Part shown: in pieces, positions 9,179-17,745 of the stretch | Layout: each line of letters starts with the position of its first letter | Position numbering within the stretch: position 1 is the stretch's first letter | NCBI RefSeq assembly: GCF_032108445.1 | Contig: NZ_CP134876.1 | Span: 2,976,001 to 3,040,000, forward strand | DNA: 64,000 bases | Reading direction: 5' to 3' | DNA from: Micromonospora halotolerans | GTDB lineage: Bacteria; Actinomycetota; Actinomycetes; Mycobacteriales; Micromonosporaceae | Made by a program: the position numbers and the translations under genes | The notes under the pieces: model-generated | The model's database searches: none | The model's input: the letters and a program-made list of their open reading frames with translations, nothing else | What the model was told of the DNA's origin: nothing

Positions 9179-10054
9179 ATGAGTCGCGACACCGCACTCG
9201 TCTCGGCCGAGTGGGCCGAGAAGAACATCGACGCCCCGGGCGTCGTCTTCGTCGAGGTCGACGAGGACACCTCGGCCTACGACACCGGCCACATCGCGGG
9301 CGCCGTCAAGCTCGACTGGCGCACCGACCTCCAGGACCCGGTGCGCCGGGACTTCGTCAACCAGGACCAGTTCGCCGCGCTGCTCTCCGAGCGGGGCATC
9401 GGCAACGACGACACCGTCATCCTCTACGGCGGCAACAACAACTGGTTCGCCGCGTACGCGTACTGGTACTTCAAGCTCTACGGCCACCGCGACGTCAAGC
9501 TGCTCGACGGCGGCCGCAAGAAGTGGGAGCTGGACGCCCGCCCGCTGGTCACCGACACGGTGCAGCGCCCGGCGACGCAGTACGTCGCGCAGGCGCCGGA
9601 CACCTCGATCCGCGCCTTCCGCGACGAGGTCGTCGCCGCGATCGGCACCAAGAACCTGGTCGACGTGCGCAGCCCCGACGAGTACGCCGGCCGGCTGCTC
9701 GCCCCGGCCCACCTCCCGCAGGAGCAGGCCCAGCGGGCCGGCCACGTGCCGACCGCGATCAGCGTCCCGTGGTCCAAGGCGGCCAACGAGGACGGCACGT
9801 TCAAGTCCGACGACGAGCTCCGCAGGATCTACGCCGACGCCGGGCTGGACGACGGCAAGGAGACCATCGCCTACTGCCGGATCGGCGAGCGCTCCTCGCA
9901 CACCTGGTTCGTGCTCCAGGAGCTGCTCGGCCACCGCAACGTGAAGAACTACGACGGCTCCTGGACCGAGTACGGCTCGCTGGTCGGCGTGCCGGTCGCG
10001 CTCGGCGACACTCCCGGCGAAGCCGGGTCGGACAGCTCTGTCGGGGGGGCGTGA
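9179..10054 (+). CDS. cysA2: Thiosulfate sulfurtransferase, CysA2/SseA type
   Basis: Two-domain rhodanese that transfers sulfane sulfur, for example from thiosulfate to cyanide or another thiol; 291 aa. The N-terminal domain has DTGHIAGAVKLDW and GGNNNWFAAYAYWYFKLYG; the C-terminal domain has DVRSPDEYAG and the catalytic loop AYCRIGERSSHTW with the active-site cysteine. The protein closely resembles mycobacterial CysA2 as I recall it. The ATG at 9179 follows CAGGGAGTGATCTG. It is coupled by a 4-bp GTGA overlap to the DUF1416 gene and preceded by the cysteine-rich leader peptide. Confidence 0.93.
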   Translation: MSRDTALVSAEWAEKNIDAPGVVFVEVDEDTSAYDTGHIAGAVKLDWRTDLQDPVRRDFVNQDQFAALLSERGIGNDDTVILYGGNNNWFAAYAYWYFKLYGHRDVKLLDGGRKKWELDARPLVTDTVQRPATQYVAQAPDTSIRAFRDEVVAAIGTKNLVDVRSPDEYAGRLLAPAHLPQEQAQRAGHVPTAISVPWSKAANEDGTFKSDDELRRIYADAGLDDGKETIAYCRIGERSSHTWFVLQELLGHRNVKNYDGSWTEYGSLVGVPVALGDTPGEAGSDSSVGGA

Positions 10055-10383
10055 TTCTTGTGACTGCTCCCACCGCCGCAGGCTGCGCCGCCCCGGACCA
10101 GGCCGCCCCCCTCCCGGCCAGCCTGGACCTGGAGAAGGAAACCGTCATCACCGGCCTGGTCAAGGCCGAGTCCGGCGAGGCCGTGCCGGGCGCGTACGTC
10201 CGGCTGCTCGACTCGACGGGCGAGTTCACCGCCGAGGTGGTGACTTCCCCGGCCGGCCAGTTCCGGTTCTTCGCCGCGCCGGGCAACTGGACCCTGCGGG
10301 CGCTCTCCCGGCACGGCAACGGCGACACCGCCGTCACGGCCGCCCGCGGGATCAACGAGGTGACCGTCACGGTCGCCGCCTGA
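10051..10383 (+). CDS. sseC: DUF1416 protein, SseC-like
   Basis: Small (110 aa) protein always found next to CysA2-type sulfurtransferases in actinobacteria, with suspected roles in sulfur metabolism. The core LEKETVITGLVKAESGEAVPGAYVRLLD and RFFAAPGNWTLRAL segments indicate a compact beta-sandwich like carboxypeptidase-regulatory folds. Two GTG starts are possible: 10051, overlapping the upstream stop, or 10060 (VTAPTAAGC). A cysteine near the N-terminus (AAGCAAP) parallels one in homologues. A strong terminator follows at once. Confidence 0.88.
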   Translation: MILVTAPTAAGCAAPDQAAPLPASLDLEKETVITGLVKAESGEAVPGAYVRLLDSTGEFTAEVVTSPAGQFRFFAAPGNWTLRALSRHGNGDTAVTAARGINEVTVTVAA

Positions 10384-10396
10384 CCCACGCTCTGAT

Positions 10397-10438
10397 CGTG
10401 GCCCGCCGTCCCGCTGCGTCGGGGGACGGCGGGCCACG
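10397..10438 (+). terminator. Intrinsic-type hairpin after the cysA2-sseC operon
   Basis: A perfect 16-bp stem (CGTGGCCCGCCGTCCC, 10397-10412, with its complement at 10423-10438) around a 10-nt loop starts 13 nt after the sseC stop. There is no clear U-run, as is usual in this group. Confidence 0.75.
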
Positions 10439-10522
10439 AGCCGTTCCGGCGCGCGTCGGGCTGATCGCCGGGTGTGCCGAGGCGCGGCCCGGTCGGTCGT
10501 CGCGGCGTGACACCATGGCCCG

Positions 10523-11386
10523 GTGAGTGAGGCCGTCCAGGCGGGATACGCCCCGCCGACCCGTCCCGACCAGCCGGCCCCCGGCCGGCGTCGGCTGCGC
10601 TGGCTGGTGGCCGCCACGGCGGCGTGGGCGGTGCTGCTCGCCGGGCTCACCTGGTGGTCGGTGCGGCACGACCCGCCGACCGTGAAGGAGCAGCGCTCGC
10701 TGGACCAGGCCGGTCCCGTGGTGGACCGGGCGCTCGGCCGGCTGACCGCCGCGGTCGGGCGGGACGGGGTGCCGGCGCTCCTGCCGGACCGGATCGAGCG
10801 GGGCTGCCGGATCACGCCCCTGGACGACGGCGCCGAACTGGAGCGCGGTGTGGCGGTCGTGCTGGCCGGCGACGACGTACGCCAGCTGCTCCAGCGGGTG
10901 GCCGACCGGCTGCCGCCGGACTGGCGGGCGGGCGTCTCGGCATTCGACGGCGAGCCGCGGCTGCGCGCCGACGCGGGGGAGTTCGTCACCGTCGAGGGCC
11001 GGTCCGCCGGGCCCGGCCGGGTGGTGCTCACCGCGACCACCGGCTGCCGTCCGGTCGGGGCGGGCTACCAGCCCCCGGCAGCCGACGCCGCGGCCGAGAC
11101 CGCGGAGGCGGGCCGGGCCGTGGGCCGCTGGGGCGGCGCGGGCGGTCCCGTCCAGGTGCTCGCAGCGCCCTGCCCCGGAGGCGGGACGGCCCGCACGGCC
11201 CGGGCCGAGACGGCCGGCGGGCCGGCCGGGTCCCCGCTCGCGGCGGCCTTCCCGGGTGCCGCCGACGGCTCCCTGGTGCTCCGCGACTCCGCCGAGGAGT
11301 ACGCCCTGCGCGGCAGCTTCGCGGTGCTCGCCGAGCGGGTCGACGGCCGGGTCCGGGTGGCGGTCACCAGTCCCTGCCCGGCCTGA
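10523..11386 (+). CDS. Hypothetical protein with a single N-terminal membrane anchor
   Basis: 287 aa. A short Pro-rich cytoplasmic segment and basic stretch (GRRRLRW) precede one membrane segment (about residues 28-47), leaving roughly 240 residues outside. Four cysteines of the exported part (GC, TGC, APC, SPC contexts) could form disulfides. No catalytic motif is recognised and I cannot name a family. It converges on the debranching-enzyme gene with only 9 nt between stops. Its codon bias resembles its neighbours, so it is likely a real gene. Confidence 0.75.
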   Translation: MSEAVQAGYAPPTRPDQPAPGRRRLRWLVAATAAWAVLLAGLTWWSVRHDPPTVKEQRSLDQAGPVVDRALGRLTAAVGRDGVPALLPDRIERGCRITPLDDGAELERGVAVVLAGDDVRQLLQRVADRLPPDWRAGVSAFDGEPRLRADAGEFVTVEGRSAGPGRVVLTATTGCRPVGAGYQPPAADAAAETAEAGRAVGRWGGAGGPVQVLAAPCPGGGTARTARAETAGGPAGSPLAAAFPGAADGSLVLRDSAEEYALRGSFAVLAERVDGRVRVAVTSPCPA

Positions 11387-11395
11387 CCCGGGCGG

Positions 11396-13450
11396 TCAGT
11401 GCCCGTGGCGCTGGTCGTGCGGCTCGCGACTGCGCCCCAGGGCGTCCACCCGGCCCCACCGGCCGGGGATGTCCAGCAGCTCCACCCGGCCCATCCCGCT
11501 GGGAACGGCGGGATCGATGATCAGGTGCTCGCCCTGCGGCTCCAAGCCGAGCATCACCCGCAGCAGGAGCAGCGGGGTGCCGGCCGACCAGGCCTGCGGG
11601 CTGCACGCGGTCGGGTACTCCACCGGATAGTCGGTGAGTCCGCGCTCGTAGCCGGCGAACGCCTCGGGAAGCCGCCCGTTGAAGAAGCGGGAGGCGTTCA
11701 GCATCGCGTCGCAGATCTGCCCGGCCTCCTCCCGGAAGCCGTACTTCCACAGGCCCCAGGCGATGATCGAGTTGTCGAACGGCCAGACCGTGCCCACGTG
11801 GTAGCCGATGGGGTTGTAGCGGCCCTGGTCGTCGGCGAGGGTCCGCACGCCCCAGCCGGAGAAGAGCCGCGGCCCGAGCAGGTGCCCGGCGATGGTCGCC
11901 GCCCGGGACTCGTCGACGATGCCGCTCCAGAGCAGGTGGCCGATGTTGGAGCTGAGCGCGTCCACGTGCCGCCCGTCCGGGTCCAGGGCGAGCGCGTAGT
12001 ACTCCCGGCCGGGGATCCAGAAGTCCCGGTTGAACCGCTCCTTCAGCGCCGCGGCCTCCCGCTCCAGCTGGTCGGCGTACGCCGGGTCGTTCCAGAACGT
12101 CCGCGCCAGCCGGGCGCCCCGCAGCTTGGCGTCGTACGCGTAGCCCTGCAGTTCGCAGGTGGCCCGGGGGAAGGGCGGCAGCCGGCCGTCGGAGTAGGAG
12201 ATCGAGTCCCAGGAGTCCTTCCAGCACTGGTTCGCCAGGCCGGTCTCCGGGTTGCGGGTCATGTACCAGACGTAGCCCGTGCCGAGCAGGTCCCCGTACG
12301 TGTCGAGCCAGGCCAGCGCGCCCCGCGTCTCCTGTTCCAGCTGCCGGACCAGCTTCGCGTCCCCGGTCCACCGCTCGTACTCGTCGAGCAGGATGACGAA
12401 GAGCGCGGTGGTGTCGGCCGAGCCGAAGTACGGCGAGTGGGGCTGCTCCTCGAAGCCGGCGGTCTCGCCGTAGCGCAGCTCGTGCAGGATCTTGCCGGGC
12501 TCCTCGTCCCGGAAGTCGTCCACCCGGCTGCCCTGGAGGCCGGCCAGCATGAGGATGGTCGGCGGGACCAGTTCCGGCAGGAACGGCAGCACCTGGAGTG
12601 AGGTGAAGATGCTGTCCCGCCCGAACAGGGTCATGAACCAGGGCAGGCCGGCGGCGAGCAGCCGCACGCCCAGCGCGATCGACTCGTACCGGAGAGCGGC
12701 CAGGTCGTTCAGGCTGCGCCGGTACGCCCCGGCCAGCGGCTGGCAGTCGCAGCCCAGCTTCGGGGCCCGCGCGATCAGCGCGTTCTGCTCGGCGTTGATG
12801 GCTCCCACCGAGCGCTGCCCGCCGAGCGGCAGGGTGGACCGGATGTCCTCGCCCCGGGCCCCGTAGATCTTCGTCGCCACGTGCAGCCGGGTGGTCCACT
12901 CGCCGTGCGGGCCGACCCGGAGTCGGAAGGTCATCCCCTCCCGGTCGACCTCGGTGGACGCGCTGCTGTCCACCACCGCCTCCCGGTGGAACCCTTCCCG
13001 CCGGTAGGTGAGCCGCAGCTGGTTCTCGCTGACCGTGGGTGTGGTGTGCCCCTTCTTCTGCCGCCGGTGCTTGATCTCGAACAGGTCGGCGAAGTCGGAG
13101 CCGATGTCCAGCCGGAGGACGAACTCCACCTCCTGCCCGGAGTGGTTGAGCAGGGTCAGCTCCTCCTCGAAGCTGCCGCCGATCGACCGGCTGCGGATCA
13201 TCGAGACCTTGGCGTCCAGGTAGTGCGTCGGCTCCCCCGGCACCAGGAAGAACCGGGTCCGGTACGACAGGGAGTCGTCGATCGAGAGCGCGTGCAGCCG
13301 CTGCCCGTTGAGGCTGAGCAGCCAGGTCGAGATGAACCGGGTGTCGAACGAGAACAGCCCGGTGGGGAAGTCGAACGACGGCTCGATGTCGCCGCGCCCG
13401 TCGCTGACCAGGAAGGTGTTGCCGTCCAGGATGCTGACGCGTTCCTTCAT
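11396..13450 (-). CDS. Glycogen-debranching-type amylo-alpha-1,6-glucosidase family protein
   Basis: 684 aa. The N-terminal GDE_N-like domain opens SILDGNTFLVSDGRGDI and contains GLFSFDTRFISTWLLSLNG; the C-terminal (alpha/alpha)6 glucosidase domain carries GRDSIFTSLQVLPF, NQCWKDSWDS and YNPIGYHVGTVWPFDNS. The family hydrolyses alpha-1,6 or related glucosidic bonds in intracellular glucans; the substrate is not certain. The ATG at 13450 overlaps the SCP2 stop by 4 bp, so upstream in-frame codons are not part of the protein. It is distinct from TreX/GlgX (GH13) debranching enzymes. Confidence 0.85.
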   Translation of the reverse strand: MKERVSILDGNTFLVSDGRGDIEPSFDFPTGLFSFDTRFISTWLLSLNGQRLHALSIDDSLSYRTRFFLVPGEPTHYLDAKVSMIRSRSIGGSFEEELTLLNHSGQEVEFVLRLDIGSDFADLFEIKHRRQKKGHTTPTVSENQLRLTYRREGFHREAVVDSSASTEVDREGMTFRLRVGPHGEWTTRLHVATKIYGARGEDIRSTLPLGGQRSVGAINAEQNALIARAPKLGCDCQPLAGAYRRSLNDLAALRYESIALGVRLLAAGLPWFMTLFGRDSIFTSLQVLPFLPELVPPTILMLAGLQGSRVDDFRDEEPGKILHELRYGETAGFEEQPHSPYFGSADTTALFVILLDEYERWTGDAKLVRQLEQETRGALAWLDTYGDLLGTGYVWYMTRNPETGLANQCWKDSWDSISYSDGRLPPFPRATCELQGYAYDAKLRGARLARTFWNDPAYADQLEREAAALKERFNRDFWIPGREYYALALDPDGRHVDALSSNIGHLLWSGIVDESRAATIAGHLLGPRLFSGWGVRTLADDQGRYNPIGYHVGTVWPFDNSIIAWGLWKYGFREEAGQICDAMLNASRFFNGRLPEAFAGYERGLTDYPVEYPTACSPQAWSAGTPLLLLRVMLGLEPQGEHLIIDPAVPSGMGRVELLDIPGRWGRVDALGRSREPHDQRHGH

Positions 13451-13827
13451 ACCGACCGCCGGACGTGTTCGCGGGCGGTCTCCCGGGGGTCCCGGACACC
13501 GGGCGGATCGGGGAAGAACCGGCGGAACAGCAGGAAGAGCACGACCTGGCCGCTGAACGTGGCCTCGTTGCGCAACACCGCTGCCATGCCGGCCTCCCGG
13601 CCCGTGACGAGGCCCTCGAACAGGTCGGCGCTGACCGTGAAGATGGCGTCGGCCGGCAACTGCTCCCGGGAGACCCGGACGCTCTCGGGCGCGATTTCGA
13701 GAAACCAATGCTCGGTGCGGTTGCCGGTGGTCAGGTCCAGCTGGAGGCGGCCGCGAGTGGGCCCGCGCAGCACCGCCGGGGCACGCGCCGGCAGTGATGC
13801 GAAGAACCGCTCGATCGCCTCGCCCAC
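13447..13827 (-). CDS. SCP2 sterol-binding-domain protein
   Basis: 126 aa, essentially a single SCP2-like lipid-binding domain. The core GRLQLDLTTGNRTEHWFLEI, followed by ADAIFTVSADLFEGLVTGR and FSGQVVLFLLFRRFF, follows the family pattern in which a small beta-sheet cradles a hydrophobic ligand. The ligand is unknown. It is coupled by an ATGA overlap to the debranching-type enzyme downstream, suggesting one transcript. Confidence 0.82.
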   Translation of the reverse strand: MGEAIERFFASLPARAPAVLRGPTRGRLQLDLTTGNRTEHWFLEIAPESVRVSREQLPADAIFTVSADLFEGLVTGREAGMAAVLRNEATFSGQVVLFLLFRRFFPDPPGVRDPRETAREHVRRSV

Positions 13828-13912
13828 ATCAGGATCGTAGGCAGCGGCCGGACATGCCGGGCAAGGAACGGCAGTCCACGCGGAACGGACATCCGTCGCG
13901 CGGCCGGGTGGG

Positions 13913-14275
13913 TCAGTAGACCAGGGCCTGGGCGCCCTCGGCCATCGCCTCCTCGACGAAGACCGCCGCCCCGGCGATCCGTACGCCGGGGATGACGTCG
14001 TCGGGGCCGATGTCGCGGCGGGCCGCGCACTGCGTGCAGGCGGTCACCCGGCCGGTGGTCAGGATGACGTGCAGCAGTTCGGCCAGCGGCGCGGAGTGCG
14101 GCAGCTCGAATTCCTGCGCGCGCCCGGGCAGCGCGAACCAGGTCGACTCCCCGGTGAGCCAGAGCGACACGTCCACCCCGGCGGCCGCGGCGGTGGCGGC
14201 GACGGTGAAGGCCTGGGCGCAACGCTCCGGGGCGTCGGCTCCGGCGGTGGCCTTGACGACGAGAGTGCGGGCCAT
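13913..14275 (-). CDS. DsrE-family protein
   Basis: 120 aa with the DsrE/F-like Rossmann pattern: TLVVKATAGADAPERCAQAF, then VSLWLTGESTWFALPG, and CTQCAARRDI with a CxxC pair near residue 80. The family includes sulfur-relay proteins with a reactive cysteine; here the CTQC pair could serve as a thiol site, but activity is unproven. The ATG at 14275 is divergent from the tiny membrane ORF at 14300, leaving only 24 nt for two promoters. Confidence 0.82.
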   Translation of the reverse strand: MARTLVVKATAGADAPERCAQAFTVAATAAAAGVDVSLWLTGESTWFALPGRAQEFELPHSAPLAELLHVILTTGRVTACTQCAARRDIGPDDVIPGVRIAGAAVFVEEAMAEGAQALVY

Positions 14276-14299
14276 GACGCCCAGCATAGGATGACCGGG

Positions 14300-14404
14300 A
14301 TGGTTACCGAGATCGGGTTCGTCAGCCTGCTGGTCGCCGGCCTGGGCGCGCTCGCCGGTGGCCTCGTCTACCTTGCCGTACGCATTTCGAGAGGAAAATG
14401 GTGA
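14300..14404 (+). CDS. Small single-pass membrane protein (34 aa)
   Basis: A 34-residue ORF starting MVTEIGFVSLLVAG and ending RISRGKW, with one hydrophobic helix and a basic C-terminal tail. The start is supported by TAGGAT exactly 7 nt upstream, a leaderless promoter arrangement seen repeatedly here; an ATG at 14291 lies inside that box and is less likely. Its stop TGA overlaps the first base pairs of the tandem 59-bp repeat, and nitrobindin follows. Function is unknown. Similar one-helix proteins are often missed by annotation. Confidence 0.6.
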   Translation: MVTEIGFVSLLVAGLGALAGGLVYLAVRISRGKW

Positions 14405-14518
14405 GCGCGAGGAGTGAGCCGGGTTTGCGAGCCCCGCAGTCGCGAACGAAGGTGGCGCGGTGAGCGCGAGGAGTGAGCCGGGTTTGCGAGCCCCGCAGTC
14501 GCGAACGAAGGTGGCGCG
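14401..14518. repeat. Two perfect tandem copies of a 59-bp intercistronic repeat
   Basis: Units at 14401-14459 and 14460-14518 are identical, each beginning GTGAGCGCGAGGAGTGAGCC and containing the self-complementary-like core TGCGAGCCCCGCAGTCGCGAACG. A third unit would begin at 14519 but diverges after GTGAG, which is the nitrobindin start codon. A diverged copy lies at 42618-42665 on the minus strand. The element fills the gap between the small membrane ORF stop and the nitrobindin GTG. Confidence 0.9.
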
Positions 14519-15106
14519 GTGAGTGAGAACCCGCTTCAGCCGCCGTGGCTGAACGCGCCGCCGGTCGACCCGTACCCGTACGAGGAGAGCCACGACCTGC
14601 GCGTCGGCCCGAAGCTGCACCGGAGCCTGGACGGCCTGCTGCCGTACGTCGGGGTGTGGCGCGGGCGGGGTCGCGGCGGGTTCCCCACCATCGAGGACTT
14701 CGACTTCGCGCAGGAGATCCGGATCAGCCACGACGGCCGGCCGTTCCTGTTCTACGAGTCCCGTGCCTGGATCCTCGACGAGCAGAGCCGCCCGGTCCGC
14801 CCGGCCGGTCGTGAGGTGGGCTGGTGGCGTCCGGTGCTGGACGGCGACCGGGTCACCGACGAGCTGGAGGCGCTCATGACCACGCCCACCGGCGTGATGG
14901 AGCTGCACATCGGCAAGCGCAAGGGCACTCAGATCGAGTTCGCCACCGACGCGGTGGTCCGCACGGCCACCGCCAAGGAGGTCACCGCCGGCGCCCGCCT
15001 CTTCGGCATCGTGGAAGGCGCCCTCCTGTACGCCCAGGAAATGGCCGCCATGGGCCACCCGCTGAGCCCCCACCTGTCCGCCCGCCTGACCCGAGTGGCC
15101 GGCTGA
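14519..15106 (+). CDS. Nitrobindin-like heme-binding beta-barrel protein (FABP-like)
   Basis: 195 aa, counterpart of M. tuberculosis Rv0813c. Nitrobindins are ten-stranded barrels that bind ferric heme and react with nitric oxide or peroxynitrite. The family opening LLPYVGVWRGRGRGGFPTIEDFDFAQEI is clear near residue 41, where GxWxGxG is the signature. The proximal heme histidine is probably the one in AMGHPLSPH near the C-terminus. The GTG start follows immediately on the tandem repeat. The gene ends 12 nt before an inverted-repeat element shared with the convergent pabC-like gene. Confidence 0.88.
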   Translation: MSENPLQPPWLNAPPVDPYPYEESHDLRVGPKLHRSLDGLLPYVGVWRGRGRGGFPTIEDFDFAQEIRISHDGRPFLFYESRAWILDEQSRPVRPAGREVGWWRPVLDGDRVTDELEALMTTPTGVMELHIGKRKGTQIEFATDAVVRTATAKEVTAGARLFGIVEGALLYAQEMAAMGHPLSPHLSARLTRVAG

Positions 15107-15118
15107 TCCCCTCGCCCT

Positions 15119-15178
15119 GTTGATCAAGAGGTTTGCGTCAGGAATCCGGCTCCGGCAGACGCAAACCTCTTGATCAAC
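15119..15178. terminator. 60-bp inverted-repeat element, copy 1 (bidirectional terminator)
   Basis: Perfect 21-bp arms (15119-15139 and 15158-15178; left arm starts GTTGATCAAGAGGTTTGC) flank an 18-nt loop. It lies between convergent genes, 13 nt after the nitrobindin stop, and its right arm supplies the TGA of the pabC-like gene at 15174-15176. A sister copy with the same geometry is at 41758-41817. Confidence 0.85.
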
Positions 15179-16022
15179 GCGTCTCGAAGCCCAGGAGGGT
15201 GAGCAGGGGTGCGCTGTGCGGCGAGCGGGGGCGGGGGATCTGGTCCAGGGAGCGCACCTCTGCGAGGCCGCGGAGGGACGACGTGAGCCAGATGGCGTCG
15301 ACCTCGTGGAGGTCGGCGGGGGTGGGTAGGCGTTCGGCTGGCGTGAAGCCCAGGTCACCCGCGTGGTCGAGGAGCCAGCGGGCGGTCACCCCGGGGAGCA
15401 CCCCGGTCTCCGTCGCCGGGACCGTGCACAGCGTCGTCCCGGTCAGCCAGACCACGTTGGCGGTCGGCGCCTCCAGCACGTAGCCGTCGGTGGAGACCCA
15501 GAGCACGTCGTCCACCCCGGCCCGCTCGGCCCAGCGGCGGGCGGCGGTGCTCAGGGCGTACGAGGTGGACTTCACACCGGCCGGGAGCCAGCCCAGCCCC
15601 GGGCGGGACCGGGCGGCCACCCCGAGCGGCAGGGTGGCGACCGTCACCCCCTTCCGCCGGGCCCGCCGCGCGGCGGCCGGCACCTCGCCCAGCGTGGCGT
15701 AGACCGTGGGCGGCCCGCCGCCCTCCGGCCCCCGGGTGCAGACCAGCCGCAGGGCGCCCTCGACCTCCGGGGGCCAGCCCGCGCGGACCGTGTCCAGCAG
15801 CTCGACCAGCACGCCGGTGGCGGGCAGGGCCAGCCCGATGGCCGCCGCGCCGGCCCGCAGCCGGGCCAGGTGGGCGTCGCGCAGCCAGGGCTCACCACCG
15901 CGCAGGTGCATCGTCTCGAAGAGGCCGTCGCCGTGCAGCACGCCCCGGTCGTCGCCGCGCAGCACCGCCGCACCGGCCGGCACGACGCCCCGGCCCGGCA
16001 CCGCCACCCGCGTCGCCGCCAC
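15174..16022 (-). CDS. pabC: Class IV aminotransferase, probable 4-amino-4-deoxychorismate lyase
   Basis: 282-aa PLP enzyme of fold type IV, expected to release pyruvate from aminodeoxychorismate to give 4-aminobenzoate for folate. The N-terminal GVLHGDGLFETMHLRGG, central LPAGVKSTSYALSTAARRWAERAG with the PLP lysine in VKST, and EAPTANVVWLTG plus TGVLPGVTARWLLD are family landmarks. Position next to nitrobindin and ygfZ matches Rv0811c-Rv0813c. Branched-chain or D-amino-acid aminotransferase activity cannot be excluded by sequence. The C-terminal codon and stop are encoded by the adjoining inverted repeat. Confidence 0.83.
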   Translation of the reverse strand: MAATRVAVPGRGVVPAGAAVLRGDDRGVLHGDGLFETMHLRGGEPWLRDAHLARLRAGAAAIGLALPATGVLVELLDTVRAGWPPEVEGALRLVCTRGPEGGGPPTVYATLGEVPAAARRARRKGVTVATLPLGVAARSRPGLGWLPAGVKSTSYALSTAARRWAERAGVDDVLWVSTDGYVLEAPTANVVWLTGTTLCTVPATETGVLPGVTARWLLDHAGDLGFTPAERLPTPADLHEVDAIWLTSSLRGLAEVRSLDQIPRPRSPHSAPLLTLLGFETR

Positions 16023-16090
16023 GAGCGCAGCGTAGTGGCGTACCCCCGGCGGCGGGCGGACCGGCGCGGCGGCCGAACTATGATCGGACG

Positions 16091-16519
16091 GTGTCCGAAT
16101 CCTCGCTCGCGGAACTGCTCCGCTCCCGTGGGCTGCGGCTGACGGCGCAGCGGCAGCTGGTCCTCCAGGCCGTCCTGGACCTGGGGCACGCCACGCCGGA
16201 GCAGGTGCACACGGCGGTGCGCGAGGTGGCCGCCGGGGTCAACATCACCACCATCTACCGGACGTTGGAGCTGCTGGAGCGCCTCGGCCTGGTGACCCAC
16301 ACCCACCTGTCGCACGGCTCGCCGACCTACCACGCGGCCGGTGAGCACCAGCACGTCCACCTGGTCTGCCGGGAGTGCGGTGCGATCGACGAGATAGACC
16401 CCGAGCTGCTCCGGCCGCTGGCCGACCAGCTGGCCGCGCAGCGGGGATTCCAGGTCGACATCGGGCACGTGGCGCTCTTCGGCGTCTGCGGCCAGTGCGA
16501 GGACGGGGAACGCAAATGA
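16091..16519 (+). CDS. Fur-family metalloregulator, Nur-like
   Basis: 142-aa repressor of the Fur family. The helix-turn-helix contains TAQRQLVLQAVLDLGHATPEQV and VNITTIYRTLELLERLGLV; metal sites appear in HAAGEHQHVHLVCRECG and in a C-terminal CGQC that pairs with CREC as a structural zinc site. The GVNITTIYRTLELLE and HLSHGSPTYH segments resemble the nickel-responsive Nur of Streptomyces as I remember it, but Fur or Zur identity cannot be excluded. TATGAT lies 6 nt before the GTG, so it is likely leaderless. It overlaps ygfZ by 4 bp (ATGA). Confidence 0.85.
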   Translation: MSESSLAELLRSRGLRLTAQRQLVLQAVLDLGHATPEQVHTAVREVAAGVNITTIYRTLELLERLGLVTHTHLSHGSPTYHAAGEHQHVHLVCRECGAIDEIDPELLRPLADQLAAQRGFQVDIGHVALFGVCGQCEDGERK

Positions 16520-17628
16520 TCGACATCGCGGGCGCGGTGGCCGCCGAGGCCATCGACGAGGAGACCCGGGAGCAGCCCGAGCCGGCCCACCGGGCGGCGG
16601 GGGTCGGCCCGGTGGCCGCCCACTACGGCGACCCGATGCGCGAGCAGCGCATCCTGGCCACCGGGGTGGGCCTGGTCGACCGCTCGCACCGGGGCGTGAT
16701 CGCGGTCCCGGGCGAGGAGCGGATGACCTGGCTGCACACGCTGACCAGCCAGCACCTGGCCGCGTTGCAGCCGTGGCAGGGCACCGAGCTGCTGGTGCTC
16801 TCCCCGCACGGGCACGTCGAGCAGCACGCCCTGGTCGCCGAGGACGGCGAGACCACCTGGCTGGACACCGAGCCCGGGATGACCGGCGGCCTCCTCTCCT
16901 ACCTGGAGAAGATGCGGTTCTTCAGCAAGGTCGACCCGCGCGACGTCACGGCCGACCACGCGCTGCTCTCGCTGGTCGGGCCGGAGGCCACCGGCGCGCT
17001 CGACACCCTCGGGGTCACCGGGCTGGCCGCGCCCGACGTGGTCGCGGTGCCGGGCCCGAAGTTCCGCTCCGGCGAGCTGCCGTCCCGGCCCTCCGTCGTG
17101 TACGACGTGAAGCCGCTGCCCGTCGCCGGCTGGGCCCGGCGGGTGGCGCTCGGCGTCGACCTGCTGGTGCCCCGCGCAGCGATGCCCCAGGTGGTCGACG
17201 AGCTGCGCGGGGCCGGTGTGCCGGTGGCCGGGCTGTGGGCGTACGAGGCGGTGCGGGTGGCCGCCCGGCAGGCGCGCGCCGGGGTGGACACCGACCACCG
17301 GACCATTCCCGCCGAGGTCGGTCTGATCGGGTCGGCCGTGCACCTGGACAAGGGCTGCTATCGCGGCCAGGAGACGGTGGCCCGGGTGCACAACCTGGGC
17401 AAGCCGCCCCGCCGGCTCGTCCTGCTGCACCTGGACGGGGTGACCACCGACCAGCCGCCGGCCGCCGGCACGCCGGTGACCCTCGACGGCCGGGCGGTCG
17501 GCTTCGTGGGCACCGCGGTGCACCACTTCGAGCTGGGCCAGATCGCCCTCGCCGTGGTCAAGCGGAACGTGGCCGAGGACGCCCGGCTGATGGTGGGGGA
17601 GACGGCTGCCGCCATCGATCCGGCGTAA
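16516..17628 (+). CDS. ygfZ: YgfZ/GcvT-domain folate-binding Fe-S maturation protein
   Basis: 370-aa member of the YgfZ (IBA57-like) family that uses tetrahydrofolate to assist repair or assembly of certain Fe-S proteins. The signature KGCYRGQE with its conserved cysteine is near residue 280 (HLDKGCYRGQETVARVHNLGKPPRRL). The GcvT-like N-terminal domain begins LVDRSHRGVIAVPGEERMTWLHTLTSQ. The ATG at 16516 overlaps the Fur gene by 4 bp, indicating coupled expression with a metalloregulator. It corresponds to Rv0811c by synteny. Confidence 0.9.
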   Translation: MIDIAGAVAAEAIDEETREQPEPAHRAAGVGPVAAHYGDPMREQRILATGVGLVDRSHRGVIAVPGEERMTWLHTLTSQHLAALQPWQGTELLVLSPHGHVEQHALVAEDGETTWLDTEPGMTGGLLSYLEKMRFFSKVDPRDVTADHALLSLVGPEATGALDTLGVTGLAAPDVVAVPGPKFRSGELPSRPSVVYDVKPLPVAGWARRVALGVDLLVPRAAMPQVVDELRGAGVPVAGLWAYEAVRVAARQARAGVDTDHRTIPAEVGLIGSAVHLDKGCYRGQETVARVHNLGKPPRRLVLLHLDGVTTDQPPAAGTPVTLDGRAVGFVGTAVHHFELGQIALAVVKRNVAEDARLMVGETAAAIDPA

Positions 17629-17745
17629 GGGATGCCGCTGAAGCGGCGGGGAAGCGGAAAATCTTCTGTTCCCGGCCGCCGCCGCGGCCGAATCTGCTGG
17701 TTCCGGCTGTCGACCGCGGGGGAGTTGGCGGTTTAGGATCCGGGC

